The notes below the pieces were generated by a model. The model was not told the DNA's origin. It worked only from the letters and a program-made list of their open reading frames with translations, and did no database searches. From an uncultured Lachnospiraceae bacterium (GTDB lineage Bacteria > Bacillota > Clostridia > Lachnospirales > Lachnospiraceae), in assembly GCA_937910785.1 (NCBI GenBank), contig CALDLG010000110.1, forward strand, positions 1 to 22,411: DNA of 22,411 nt. Reading direction: 5' to 3'. Every line of letters starts with the position of its first letter. The first letter of the stretch is position 1. This document shows positions 15,213-22,411 of this stretch, one piece after another. The position numbers and the translations under genes are program-made.

Positions 15213-16259
15213 TTACCGCTCCCCGTCCGCCTCTCTGACGACGCCATGTTCCATGAGAAAGTTCTTCCATTCCGCATAATTATTGGCATACAGATGTACG
15301 CCGTCGAAGGTCAGTTCACTTTTCAACAGGCCGTTTTCATCCGTAAAAAAGGGATTGCTGTCCAGATAAAAAATATTGATTCCGTCAGCCAGACTTGCCG
15401 CAGCCACATTTTTGGCATTGATATTAATATTATTAAATTCTGTCTCCAGATTATTCTTTTCCTGACTGACATGCAGATTCGCCATCAGAAAAAAAATCGC
15501 CTGAGGCTGCCACTCTCTGATCTGGTCGAGCAGCTCCTGATAATGCTTCCTGAAATATTCGGTATCTCCATATCCGAGTTCATTCATGCCAAGCATAATA
15601 TAAATTTTTCCATATTTTTTCTCCTGCAGCACCTGGCTCAAATTCACTTTCTCGCCGGTCTTCTGCCAGGTCACGCCCTTTTCTCCAAGCAGCTTATAGA
15701 TCGTCATACCGTTATCACAGTAAAAATCCGCATCCAGTCCCGCATAATCGGATATCCCTATCGTCCTGGAGTCTCCCAGAAAAGCGGCATCCTTAAAGTA
15801 GTCTTCCGTCACCGTCGTATAAGGATAATCTGTCGTCAGCGCTGTTTTCCCCACATCCTCATAATAAATGGAGTCCGTCTCTACCGGAGGATACTCAACG
15901 AATACGGTTTCTCCCACAATTTGCTCTTCCTCCGGAACCGCTTCCGAATCTTCCTCCGGGAGCTGAACCATCGGGCCTTTGGCAAGCTGTGTCTGCGCCT
16001 GAATTCCCATCTGCCCCGCATTCCGATCGGATAATACGACTGCCGCTGATTCCGATTTCATAAAATTACCAATGTTATTTTTCTTCTCAGCTTCCCAGAC
16101 GACTGCAAAAAGGGGATTGGATACCAGATCCCCCCATTTGACCCTTCCATAATCACGATAAATAATCAATATGATTCCGCCTATTGTCATCAACAGCCAC
16201 ATCACCAGCAGCGCTGCCAGATACGGGCAGTTATGTATCATCTTCTTCAAACGCTTCAT
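15213..16259 (-). CDS. Membrane-anchored SGNH/GDSL-type hydrolase or acyl esterase
   Basis: The protein is 348 residues, with one N-terminal membrane anchor (about 13-33) and no cleavage site seen. An acidic linker (about 95-150) leads to the SGNH domain with FLGDSRT (block I, Ser164), MLGMNELG (block III, Asn226) and TFDGVHLY (block V, Asp319 and His322). The domain probably faces outside the membrane. SGNH proteins beside MBOAT acyltransferases complete or reverse O-acylation of wall polymers or exopolysaccharide, as in the PatB/AlgX-like and DltD-like systems; the polymer here is unknown. It starts 22 nt after the MBOAT stop, with GGGAG 12 nt before the ATG, so the two are one operon. Confidence 0.85.
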   Translation of the reverse strand: MKRLKKMIHNCPYLAALLVMWLLMTIGGIILIIYRDYGRVKWGDLVSNPLFAVVWEAEKKNNIGNFMKSESAAVVLSDRNAGQMGIQAQTQLAKGPMVQLPEEDSEAVPEEEQIVGETVFVEYPPVETDSIYYEDVGKTALTTDYPYTTVTEDYFKDAAFLGDSRTIGISDYAGLDADFYCDNGMTIYKLLGEKGVTWQKTGEKVNLSQVLQEKKYGKIYIMLGMNELGYGDTEYFRKHYQELLDQIREWQPQAIFFLMANLHVSQEKNNLETEFNNININAKNVAAASLADGINIFYLDSNPFFTDENGLLKSELTFDGVHLYANNYAEWKNFLMEHGVVREADGER

Positions 16260-16281
16260 GAAAAACTTTCACTCCCAAAGT

Positions 16282-17670
16282 TTAAAATCTGAAATAAAGG
16301 AACGGATTATCGCTTCCCGTCATAATCTCATAGACCGAGAAGCAGAAAATAAGTGCAACGAGCACTATTACATACCACTTCTGCTTATACTTGCGGTACA
16401 TGTCCATCGGATAAGGAGTCGAAAATAGAATACAAAAAATAAATAACACACCATATTCTTTCAGGTAACGCATCACCTGTCCACTGCCCACAATCACGTT
16501 CGACGCATGAATGCCGATCATATTCTGCAAATAATATAACAGCTGTTTCATATCAGTAATCGCGAAAATCATCCATGTCACGGGAATCAATATCATGATA
16601 TAGAGATGCCCTGCATACTTTTTGCTTTCCAGCCATTTCCCGAAGCCTTTCTTTTCAACCGATATCAATACGAAAAACACAATTCCCCACAGCGCGAAAT
16701 TAAAGCTTGCGCCATGCCATAATCCGGTCAGCGCCCAGACAATAAACAGATTCAGAACCGTCCTGAAAAATCCTTTTCGATTACCGCCAAGCGGAATATA
16801 TAAATACTCCCGAAACCACCGTCCGAGCGTAATATGCCACCTTCTCCAGAACTCGGAAACGGACTTGGATGCATAAGGATTATTAAAGTTCCTCGGAATC
16901 CGAAAACCAAGCATTTTCCCCAGTCCCTTCGCCATCAGAGAGTATCCCCAGAAATCAAAGTAAATCTGAAAGGAATAGGCAAAGGCACCCATCCATGCCG
17001 CCGTCACCGACAGATTCCCCGCACCGGCCGTCATAAGCGCATTCCAGAGCGTACCGATCTGATTCGCCAACAGTACCTTTAAGCCAAGGCCGATGCTGAA
17101 AAGCTTAAAACCACTCTCTACCGTCTTTGACCGGATTTTCCGTTCCTTCATCCGCTCCGCCACTTCCCCGTATTTAACGATCGGACCGGCGATCAGCTGC
17201 GGAAACATCGTAACATATGCCGCGAAGGACACAAAATCGGCTTTTTCCTTCAATTTGCCCCGATAACAGTCAAACAGATATGAAGCGATCTGAAAAGTAT
17301 AAAAACTGATTCCGAGCGGAAGTGAAAGCGACAGAAGCGGTATCATTTTCCCGGCAAAGATCTGATTGAAGATTCCCGCCGTGAAATTCCAGTATTTAAA
17401 AGCAAAAAGCATTCCGAAATTATAAATTAACGATAAAATAAGAACGGGTTTTGCAGTCTTTTTTTCTTTTTCAAGAATCAGCTTTCCTGCTCCGAAATTG
17501 ATCAGAATAGACAAAATAAGCAGCAGAACATAATAAGGTTCTCCCGCTCCGTAGAAAAACAGGCTTCCCGAAAGCAACACAAGATTACGGTATTTTCCGG
17601 GAATCAGAAGATATATTAGCATAAAAACCGGCAGAAACCGGAATAAAAACTCCACACTGGAAAACAGCAT
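16282..17670 (-). CDS. MBOAT family O-acyltransferase (AlgI/DltB-like)
   Basis: The protein is 462 residues with about 10-12 membrane segments, the usual size. The conserved core WRRWHITLGRWFREYLYIPL (275-294) contains His279, and the catalytic His319 lies in GLWHGASFNFALWG. The family moves acyl groups, most often acetyl, across the membrane onto an extracytoplasmic polymer or a partner protein. The neighbouring SGNH protein is the likely partner. It is closest in appearance to AlgI/PatA-type proteins; a DltB role is unlikely because no dltA or dltC is present here. The ATG has GGGAG 8 nt upstream. It is the first gene of the run, with its own promoter. Confidence 0.92.
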   Translation of the reverse strand: MLFSSVEFLFRFLPVFMLIYLLIPGKYRNLVLLSGSLFFYGAGEPYYVLLLILSILINFGAGKLILEKEKKTAKPVLILSLIYNFGMLFAFKYWNFTAGIFNQIFAGKMIPLLSLSLPLGISFYTFQIASYLFDCYRGKLKEKADFVSFAAYVTMFPQLIAGPIVKYGEVAERMKERKIRSKTVESGFKLFSIGLGLKVLLANQIGTLWNALMTAGAGNLSVTAAWMGAFAYSFQIYFDFWGYSLMAKGLGKMLGFRIPRNFNNPYASKSVSEFWRRWHITLGRWFREYLYIPLGGNRKGFFRTVLNLFIVWALTGLWHGASFNFALWGIVFFVLISVEKKGFGKWLESKKYAGHLYIMILIPVTWMIFAITDMKQLLYYLQNMIGIHASNVIVGSGQVMRYLKEYGVLFIFCILFSTPYPMDMYRKYKQKWYVIVLVALIFCFSVYEIMTGSDNPFLYFRF

Positions 17671-17704
17671 ATCTATGACTCCCTAACAAACGATTCCAGA
17701 TATA

Positions 17705-17733
17705 AGTATATTCCAGGTGGAGCTAATTTACAA
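17705..17733 (-). promoter_or_regulatory. Promoter of the MBOAT-SGNH operon
   Basis: On the minus strand TTGTAA (17728-17733), a 17-nt spacer and TATACT (17705-17710) give a start near 17698 and a leader of about 28 nt. It lies only about 25 nt after the stop of the GH13 gene, and no clear terminator separates them, so read-through from upstream is possible. Confidence 0.65.
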
Positions 17734-17757
17734 GTGGTACGATAGAGTTATTTTTTC

Positions 17758-19362
17758 CTAAACAGAGGTATTTTTTATCTGCCAGATGACAAACGACTGT
17801 TCTCCCAGACGACAGCTTCCGTCCGCATAATCCGCCGCTCCGATTTCAAACAGTTTCGTTCCCGACTCGACTGCAGATTCCAGGGCCTTCGGGGTTTCGG
17901 CTGATACCGTCATAAGATCCTCCATCCTGATCACCGCTTCCTCTCCGGAGGGATTACACATCATCAGCAGATTCCCGCGGCGGTATGCGAAGCTTCTTAC
18001 GCCTTCCTTCGCATAGAGCAGCTCCAGATTTTCGTTATCCGTAAGCGCTTCCTGTTCTCCCCGGAGTTTCAAAACGGCTTTTACGACATGCAGTAAAGAG
18101 TCCGCATCCTGCTCCTGAGCTTCCGCCGTCGGCGCATTAAGTGTTATGTCAACCGGCAGATAGAGTTTCTCCGGCTCCGCCGTTGAAAAGCCATGATTTT
18201 TCGAGCTGTCCCACTGCATCGGGGTCCGGGAGCCGGTTCTCGTATAGCCGCCTTCCTTCGTGATCAGCTCTTCCTGATAGCGCATGCCGATTTCATCGCC
18301 GTAATAAAGGAAGGGATTCCCCGGCATGGTAAAAAGAAAGGCATAGGCTAACTTCAACTCCCGCACATCCAGAAAATGAGAGGCGCGTACCGTATCGTGA
18401 TTGCCCGTAATCAGGCAGTAATGTCCGATTTTTCGAATCTTCTCATAGCTTTTCAGATATTCTCCGAAAAAGTCCAGTATACTTCTCGTACTGTCTTTCC
18501 GGAAAAAGCTGTTGTTTACGCCATCCTTTTTATCACGCATCAGCAGGTTATAGCCGTTTCCGCCCCAGTCCAGACAGAAATCCATATGAAATCCCGCCGG
18601 AATCGCAAGCTCCGGTCTGTTCCATTCGGAGACAATCGCCGCTTCCGGATAGCTTTCATCAAGCATCTTTCGGATCTCTTTCCAGATCATGCACGTTCCC
18701 GTTTTTTTCTCATCATCATTTTTCACAAGAGAATCCGCCATGTCCACCCGGAAACCGTCGCATCCGGCATCCAGCCAGAAACGCATAATATCTTTAAGCG
18801 CCTCCTTCGTCGCAACCGCCGCGGGATCGTCCATACCCTTCTGCCAGGGCTGCTCCGGATGCAGGAATCCGTAATTTAATGCCGGCTGACATTTAAAAAA
18901 ATTCAATACATAGACGCCGTTTCGCTCACTTTCTCCCGCCACATGCTTCAGACCCTCCGGCGCCTGAAACCAGTTGTCGGTCCAGATATAACGGTCGGAA
19001 TATTCGTTGCGCTCTGCCCTGCTGCTTAACCGGAACCATTCATGCTCCTCGGATGTATGACCGGGTACGAGATCCAGCAAAATGTGCATATCCCTTCTGT
19101 GCACTTCCTGAAACAATCGCACCAGATCTTCATTGCTTCCATATCTGGCCGCCGTCTTTTTGTAATCCCGCACATCATACCCCGCGTCCTGAAAAGGGGA
19201 ATCATAGCAGGGATTCATCCAGATTGCGTTACAGCCAAGTCCTTTAATATAATCGAGTTTCTCGATAATGCCCTGAAAATCTCCGATTCCGTCTCCGTTC
19301 GAATCCTTGAAGGACTGTGGATAAATCTCGTAAAACACTGCGTTTTTTAACCATTTTGGCAT
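17758..19362 (-). CDS. Glycoside hydrolase family 13 alpha-glucosidase-like enzyme
   Basis: The protein is 534 residues from the ATG at 19362. An early EIYPQSFKDSNGDGIGDFQG (12-31) and the four GH13 regions are present: DLVPGHTS (97-104), GFRVDMADS (203-211, nucleophile Asp207), AIVSEWN (242-248, acid/base Glu246) and TGNHDTVR (319-326, transition-state Asp323). RTGSRTPMQWD (375-385) is typical of oligo-1,6-glucosidase-type enzymes. With no signal peptide it is probably cytoplasmic and acts on imported alpha-glucosides. The exact linkage is not predictable. The start at MPKWLKN, with GGAG 11 nt upstream, overlaps the end of the methyltransferase gene by 16 nt. A longer in-frame start at 19470 lies deep inside that gene and is unlikely. 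Confidence 0.92.
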   Translation of the reverse strand: MPKWLKNAVFYEIYPQSFKDSNGDGIGDFQGIIEKLDYIKGLGCNAIWMNPCYDSPFQDAGYDVRDYKKTAARYGSNEDLVRLFQEVHRRDMHILLDLVPGHTSEEHEWFRLSSRAERNEYSDRYIWTDNWFQAPEGLKHVAGESERNGVYVLNFFKCQPALNYGFLHPEQPWQKGMDDPAAVATKEALKDIMRFWLDAGCDGFRVDMADSLVKNDDEKKTGTCMIWKEIRKMLDESYPEAAIVSEWNRPELAIPAGFHMDFCLDWGGNGYNLLMRDKKDGVNNSFFRKDSTRSILDFFGEYLKSYEKIRKIGHYCLITGNHDTVRASHFLDVRELKLAYAFLFTMPGNPFLYYGDEIGMRYQEELITKEGGYTRTGSRTPMQWDSSKNHGFSTAEPEKLYLPVDITLNAPTAEAQEQDADSLLHVVKAVLKLRGEQEALTDNENLELLYAKEGVRSFAYRRGNLLMMCNPSGEEAVIRMEDLMTVSAETPKALESAVESGTKLFEIGAADYADGSCRLGEQSFVIWQIKNTSV

Positions 19363-20840
19363 GATATTGTTCTCTCCTTCCGCAACCCTTTCGGGTAATG
19401 ATTTTTCATCTGTCCGCCTCCTGCCTTGCCGAATCCCGCCGCATAGCCGTCTATTGAAAGAAGCGTCCATCCCTTCCGGTCCGCGTCACAGGCAAAAGAC
19501 TCTCCCCGCAGGCAGCTTTCTGCCTGCTCCTTCGTCATTTCATATTGCTGCTTTACCATTTCCGGTGAAAGATACAGCGCAAGCGCATGAGAAGGCTCGA
19601 AACGGTTCTTTTTCTCCGTACCAAGATGCAGTCCCGGCCGGAGAACCTTCAGGCCGTTTAACGAAGGCGTCTGTCCGGGCGTCAGATAGATCTGTTCACC
19701 AAATGCCAGAAAAACGCCATTCCCGACAAGCTTCTCAAAAGCGGCTTCCGAAAGCCCAAGTTCTTCCCTCAGAAATCTCCGGCACAATCCGATGCCCTCT
19801 GTCTCCTTCGTATCTTTTTTTTCCTTTTTCCGCCCGGCCTTCTTCCCTTCTGCGGCCTCTCCGTTCGTTTGGTTGACATAACACTCGATCGCACCCGCTT
19901 TTCGCAGTTTCGCGATAAAGTGTCCCTCTCCCGCCAGCTTATGCGGCCACAGCCGCATGGTATGTTCGATTCCCTCCATCCGGCCTGCGGCCTGCTCCGG
20001 TAAGGCCGCTGCCCATTCTTTCCTGCCCGGCGCGAAAAACTTCTCCTGTACCGTTTCCTCAACGGAGAATTCGGGATGCTCTCCCAGAAATCCGGCCACA
20101 ACCCCCTCGTTCTCCTCCGCCGAAAAGGTGCAGGTCGAATAAACAAGGACGCCGCCGGGCCGCAGCATGCCAGCCGCCTGCTCCAAAATCGAACGCTGTC
20201 TGGCCGCACACATCCTGACATGTCCCGGTGACCATTCGGCTATGGCAGTTTCGTCTTTCCGGAACATGCCCTCACCGGAACAGGGAGCATCCACCAGAAT
20301 CCGATCAAAAAAGGAAGGGAAAAAGGCCGCCAGCCGCTCCGGTGTTTCATTGCACACAACGGCATTGGCGATCCCCATCCTTTCGATATTCCGGGACAAT
20401 ATTCCGGCTCTTCCGACCACGATCTCATTGGATACGAGAAGCCCTTCCCCCTTCATTTTGCCCGCAATCTGCGTACTCTTTCCTCCGGGCGCGGCGCACA
20501 AATCCAGAATCCGTTCACCGGGCCTGGGTGAAAGCGCCTCCACTACCGCCATCGCACTCGGTTCCTGAATATAATAAACTCCGATTTCATGAAAAAGGCT
20601 TTTCCCCGGCTGCTGCTCCGGCATATAATAAAAGCCCTCCTCCGTCCATCTGACCGATGTAAGGGAAAAAGGCATCTGCTTTAAAAAGGCATCCCGATCC
20701 GTTTTTAACGGATTAAAACGCAGTCCATACCACCGTTCCTTATCATAAGCCGCCAGAAAATCCTCATATTCCTCTTCAAGCATTGACTGCATCCGTTCCG
20801 TAAAAGGCTGCGGAAGCGCCGCCCTTCTGTCTTCTGTCAT
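19347..20840 (-). CDS. rsmF: RsmF/RsmB-type rRNA cytosine-C5 methyltransferase
   Basis: The protein is 497 residues from MTEDRRAAL. The SAM site DLCAAPGGKST lies at 113-123. The two reactive cysteines of the NOL1/NOP2/Sun family are Cys187 in DAPCSGEGMF and Cys237 in STCTFS. A C-terminal extension (about 330-497) with a basic linker (GKKAGRKKEKK) fits the RsmF-type C-terminal and PUA-like domains. RsmF methylates a cytosine of 16S rRNA near the decoding centre; the exact base here is inferred. AAAGGGC is about 8 nt before the ATG at 20840. A longer in-frame start at 20900 has no ribosome site. Its last 16 nt overlap the GH13 gene, so the two are probably translationally coupled. Confidence 0.9.
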   Translation of the reverse strand: MTEDRRAALPQPFTERMQSMLEEEYEDFLAAYDKERWYGLRFNPLKTDRDAFLKQMPFSLTSVRWTEEGFYYMPEQQPGKSLFHEIGVYYIQEPSAMAVVEALSPRPGERILDLCAAPGGKSTQIAGKMKGEGLLVSNEIVVGRAGILSRNIERMGIANAVVCNETPERLAAFFPSFFDRILVDAPCSGEGMFRKDETAIAEWSPGHVRMCAARQRSILEQAAGMLRPGGVLVYSTCTFSAEENEGVVAGFLGEHPEFSVEETVQEKFFAPGRKEWAAALPEQAAGRMEGIEHTMRLWPHKLAGEGHFIAKLRKAGAIECYVNQTNGEAAEGKKAGRKKEKKDTKETEGIGLCRRFLREELGLSEAAFEKLVGNGVFLAFGEQIYLTPGQTPSLNGLKVLRPGLHLGTEKKNRFEPSHALALYLSPEMVKQQYEMTKEQAESCLRGESFACDADRKGWTLLSIDGYAAGFGKAGGGQMKNHYPKGLRKERTISCQNG

Positions 20841-20909
20841 ATAACTGCCCTTTCTTTCATCCGATGCCCACATTTTAACAGGGACGAAGCGGAAAGTCAA
20901 TGTGCCGGC

Positions 20910-21575
20910 TCATTTTCCGAGCGTGCTTCTTTCGCCATATTTATTATAAGAATCCAACAGATAAGATTGTTCCGTTCGCATCTGTTCAAATTCCTCCTTT
21001 GTAACACTTTTCCTGCCGGTCTCTTCCTTATCCGGACTTTTCCCGGAATGCTCACGGCCCGCTCTCTGCTGCATCCCCTGCAGAAAGGTCTGCACACGGC
21101 TGCCCAGTTTTCGGGCCGATTTCAGAATCGCGAAACGCTTCCGCCCTTCCTCCGGCACAGACATCGGCACGGCTTCCGCTCCAGCCATATTCCCGGCATT
21201 GCCCGCATCCGGCTTTAAAGCCGCAGGCGTTCCCTGCACCGTCCGCACCCGACTTCCGGCCGCGGCTCGTAAAACATTGGCCCCTTTCCCTTTCCGCTCA
21301 CCATGCAGGCTGTCCTCAAGTCCTCTCAGCCCCTCTTTCGCCAGCCCGCCGCCAGGCCATCCTTCCTCCATCGTATGCGAAAAAGACGGCTGTGCCGCCT
21401 GCACACCCGTCTGTTGTATATTCGCATTTTTTCCGCCTCCTCCGCCGTCAAAGGAGACACCGCCGAGCATTTTTCGTCCCGGCCGTCTGTCGTGATTATG
21501 GAATGCGCTGTTATCCCATCGAACCACATGATATTCCACCGGCTTTTCTTCCTGAATCCAGTGCATCCGCTTCAT
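20910..21575 (-). CDS. Hypothetical Gly/basic-rich protein, 221 aa
   Basis: I do not recognise this protein. There is no signal peptide or membrane helix. Residues 40-50 contain a Gly run, the middle (about 50-145) is low-complexity and rich in Gly, Ala, Lys and Arg, and the C-terminal 60 residues look folded, ending EQSYLLDSYNKYGERSTLGK. A similar LLDSYN...STLGK tail is, in my recollection, recurrent in Lachnospiraceae hypothetical proteins, but I could not search. The first ATG (21575) and one three codons later (21566) share the same AAAGGG; the second has the better spacing. It lies 35 nt after the FliD-C-like gene and 69 nt before the RsmF-type gene, so probably in one transcript. Confidence 0.65.
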   Translation of the reverse strand: MKRMHWIQEEKPVEYHVVRWDNSAFHNHDRRPGRKMLGGVSFDGGGGGKNANIQQTGVQAAQPSFSHTMEEGWPGGGLAKEGLRGLEDSLHGERKGKGANVLRAAAGSRVRTVQGTPAALKPDAGNAGNMAGAEAVPMSVPEEGRKRFAILKSARKLGSRVQTFLQGMQQRAGREHSGKSPDKEETGRKSVTKEEFEQMRTEQSYLLDSYNKYGERSTLGK

Positions 21576-21610
21576 GCCCTTTCCGCCGCTTCAGCCAGTC
21601 CTTCCGGAAG

Positions 21611-22270
21611 CTATGACCAGAAGTTGAAATAATTTCCTCTGGAACCAAAATTTTTCAGCAGACTGCTGTATGAATTATTGATCAGGTTGTTCATGCCTGA
21701 TACCGCATTTTCCTGCACATTCTCCGCCGCCGCACCTGTTTTGACCGCAAACGAACTGCTGCCGCTTCCCCAGGCCTTCTCAAGCTGCTCTAAGCTCGCA
21801 CCCTTTAATGTCTTTTCGTTCACTGACAGGGTACCGTCGGAATTTCTCGTCACGCCCGTCGCCTGCAGAGCCGAACGGCACATCATCGCATTGGAATTTA
21901 ACTGGTTCAGATAGCTGTTATCCACTCTGCTGCCACTGCTTTTTAAGCTGCGCACCATCCCGTTATAATTGTTGACAAACTCCCTGACCTTCTTTGTGAT
22001 ACCGCTCGTGTCACCGCTTTCCTTTGCCTTGGCAAAAACAGAGTCTTCTCCCGTCTTCGTCAGTTCGGAAGCCACATACTGCACCTGTCCCGCGCTGTTT
22101 TTCATATTCTGATAGACTGTCTTATTACTGCCCGCCTGATTCGTTTTCGACGCGTTTAAAAAGCGCTCGGCTCCACTTGCCTGCAGCCGGCTCATCCGGC
22201 GTCCCTGACTGACAGTCGATTTACCTCCGATACCAAGCATTGCACTCATAAAATTTCTCGTTACTCTCAT
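21611..22270 (-). CDS. FliD C-terminal-like helical protein, 219 aa
   Basis: The stretch VREFVNNYNGMVRSLKSSGS (95-114), then LNQLNSNAMMCRSALQATGV and SDGTLSVNEKTLKGA (144-158), has the order and residues of the flagellar hook-associated FliD C-terminal region (FVxxYN...GIxxxxDGTLxxdxxkL). The rest is Ser/Asn/Gly-rich and polar, ending in an aromatic tail (YFNFWS). There is no signal peptide. No other flagellar gene is nearby and the protein is much shorter than FliD, so a cap function is doubtful; a cell-surface or filament-related role is only a guess. I chose the ATG at 22270 because GGGGTGG lies 9 nt upstream. An in-frame ATG at 22369 has its GGAGG only 1 nt away and encodes an atypical N-terminus. 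Confidence 0.65.
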   Translation of the reverse strand: MRVTRNFMSAMLGIGGKSTVSQGRRMSRLQASGAERFLNASKTNQAGSNKTVYQNMKNSAGQVQYVASELTKTGEDSVFAKAKESGDTSGITKKVREFVNNYNGMVRSLKSSGSRVDNSYLNQLNSNAMMCRSALQATGVTRNSDGTLSVNEKTLKGASLEQLEKAWGSGSSSFAVKTGAAAENVQENAVSGMNNLINNSYSSLLKNFGSRGNYFNFWS

Positions 22271-22411
22271 ATGATCGTTCCACCCCTTTTTTCGTCTGAT
22301 ACGGTCCGGCCGGTCTTTCTGTTGCCAAACCGCACCGTTAAGAATGTTTTCATAATTTATATCGGGCATTCCTCCGAAAACTGTAGCGCATTGTAATCAA
22401 CTGCCCTGTTT

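Noticed and set aside
15585..16034. Plus-strand frame inside the SGNH gene (part of a 262-codon open frame from 15246)
   Set aside because: It is antisense to conserved GDSL blocks, has no ribosome site, and the predicted protein is an Ile/Arg/His-rich shadow.
1..22411. CRISPR array, tRNA or rRNA gene, complete insertion sequence, prophage or defence genes
   Set aside because: No regularly spaced identical repeats, cloverleaf-like sequence, transposase, integrase or phage structural gene was found on either strand.

Overview
The window looks like chromosomal DNA of a Gram-positive anaerobe of the Clostridia, most likely Lachnospiraceae. This rests on strong AAGGAGG-type ribosome sites, sigma-A style promoters, a large 2-hydroxyacyl-CoA dehydratase-activase-type protein, MetA as the homoserine acyltransferase, and several small proteins of a Lachnospiraceae flavour. 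The family placement is inference. No rRNA, tRNA, CRISPR array, phage gene or complete insertion sequence was found.

Layout. (1) 1-1961, minus: the N-terminal 653 codons of an M16C presequence-protease-like zinc peptidase, with its own promoter. (2) 1962-2453: a gene-poor stretch holding that promoter, an intrinsic terminator and a 160-bp palindromic MITE-like element. The element sits exactly in the stop codon of the next gene and preserves that stop. (3) 2454-4608, minus: a three-gene operon of a rhomboid-fold membrane protein without the protease residues and with a zinc-binding tail, a sigma-70-like protein that ends before region 4, and an unrecognised 150-residue protein. (4) 4892-9133, plus: a 1413-residue protein with two activase ATPase modules fused to a dehydratase-like part, divergent from region 3, each side with a clear promoter. 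(5) 9182-9721, minus: two small genes, one Cys-rich (DUF6472-like), ending inside a shared bidirectional terminator. (6) 9876-10793, plus: metA. (7) 10906-17670, minus: a run of MATE exporter, ligA-like DNA ligase, rluF-like pseudouridine synthase, SGNH hydrolase and MBOAT acyltransferase. Transcription order is MBOAT first, from a clear promoter at 17705-17733. (8) 17758-22270, minus: a FliD-C-like protein, a Gly-rich protein, an RsmF-type rRNA methyltransferase and a GH13 alpha-glucosidase, all closely spaced.

How the genes fit together. The MBOAT and SGNH proteins form a likely envelope or polysaccharide O-acylation pair. RluF-like, RsmF-like and LigA-like proteins are nucleic-acid housekeeping enzymes. 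MetA begins methionine synthesis. The activase-type protein probably serves radical (R)-2-hydroxyacyl-CoA dehydration or a related low-potential reduction, but no separate dehydratase subunits lie beside it.

The points most worth a second look are the MITE inside a stop codon, the sigma-like/rhomboid-like/unknown cassette, the DNA ligase with altered catalytic motifs (motif I Glu to Ser, motif IV Lys to Val), and MetA with Asp at the specificity position 111. I see no strong candidate for a wholly new defence or mobile system. The sigma-like/rhomboid-like cassette is the nearest thing to an undescribed module.
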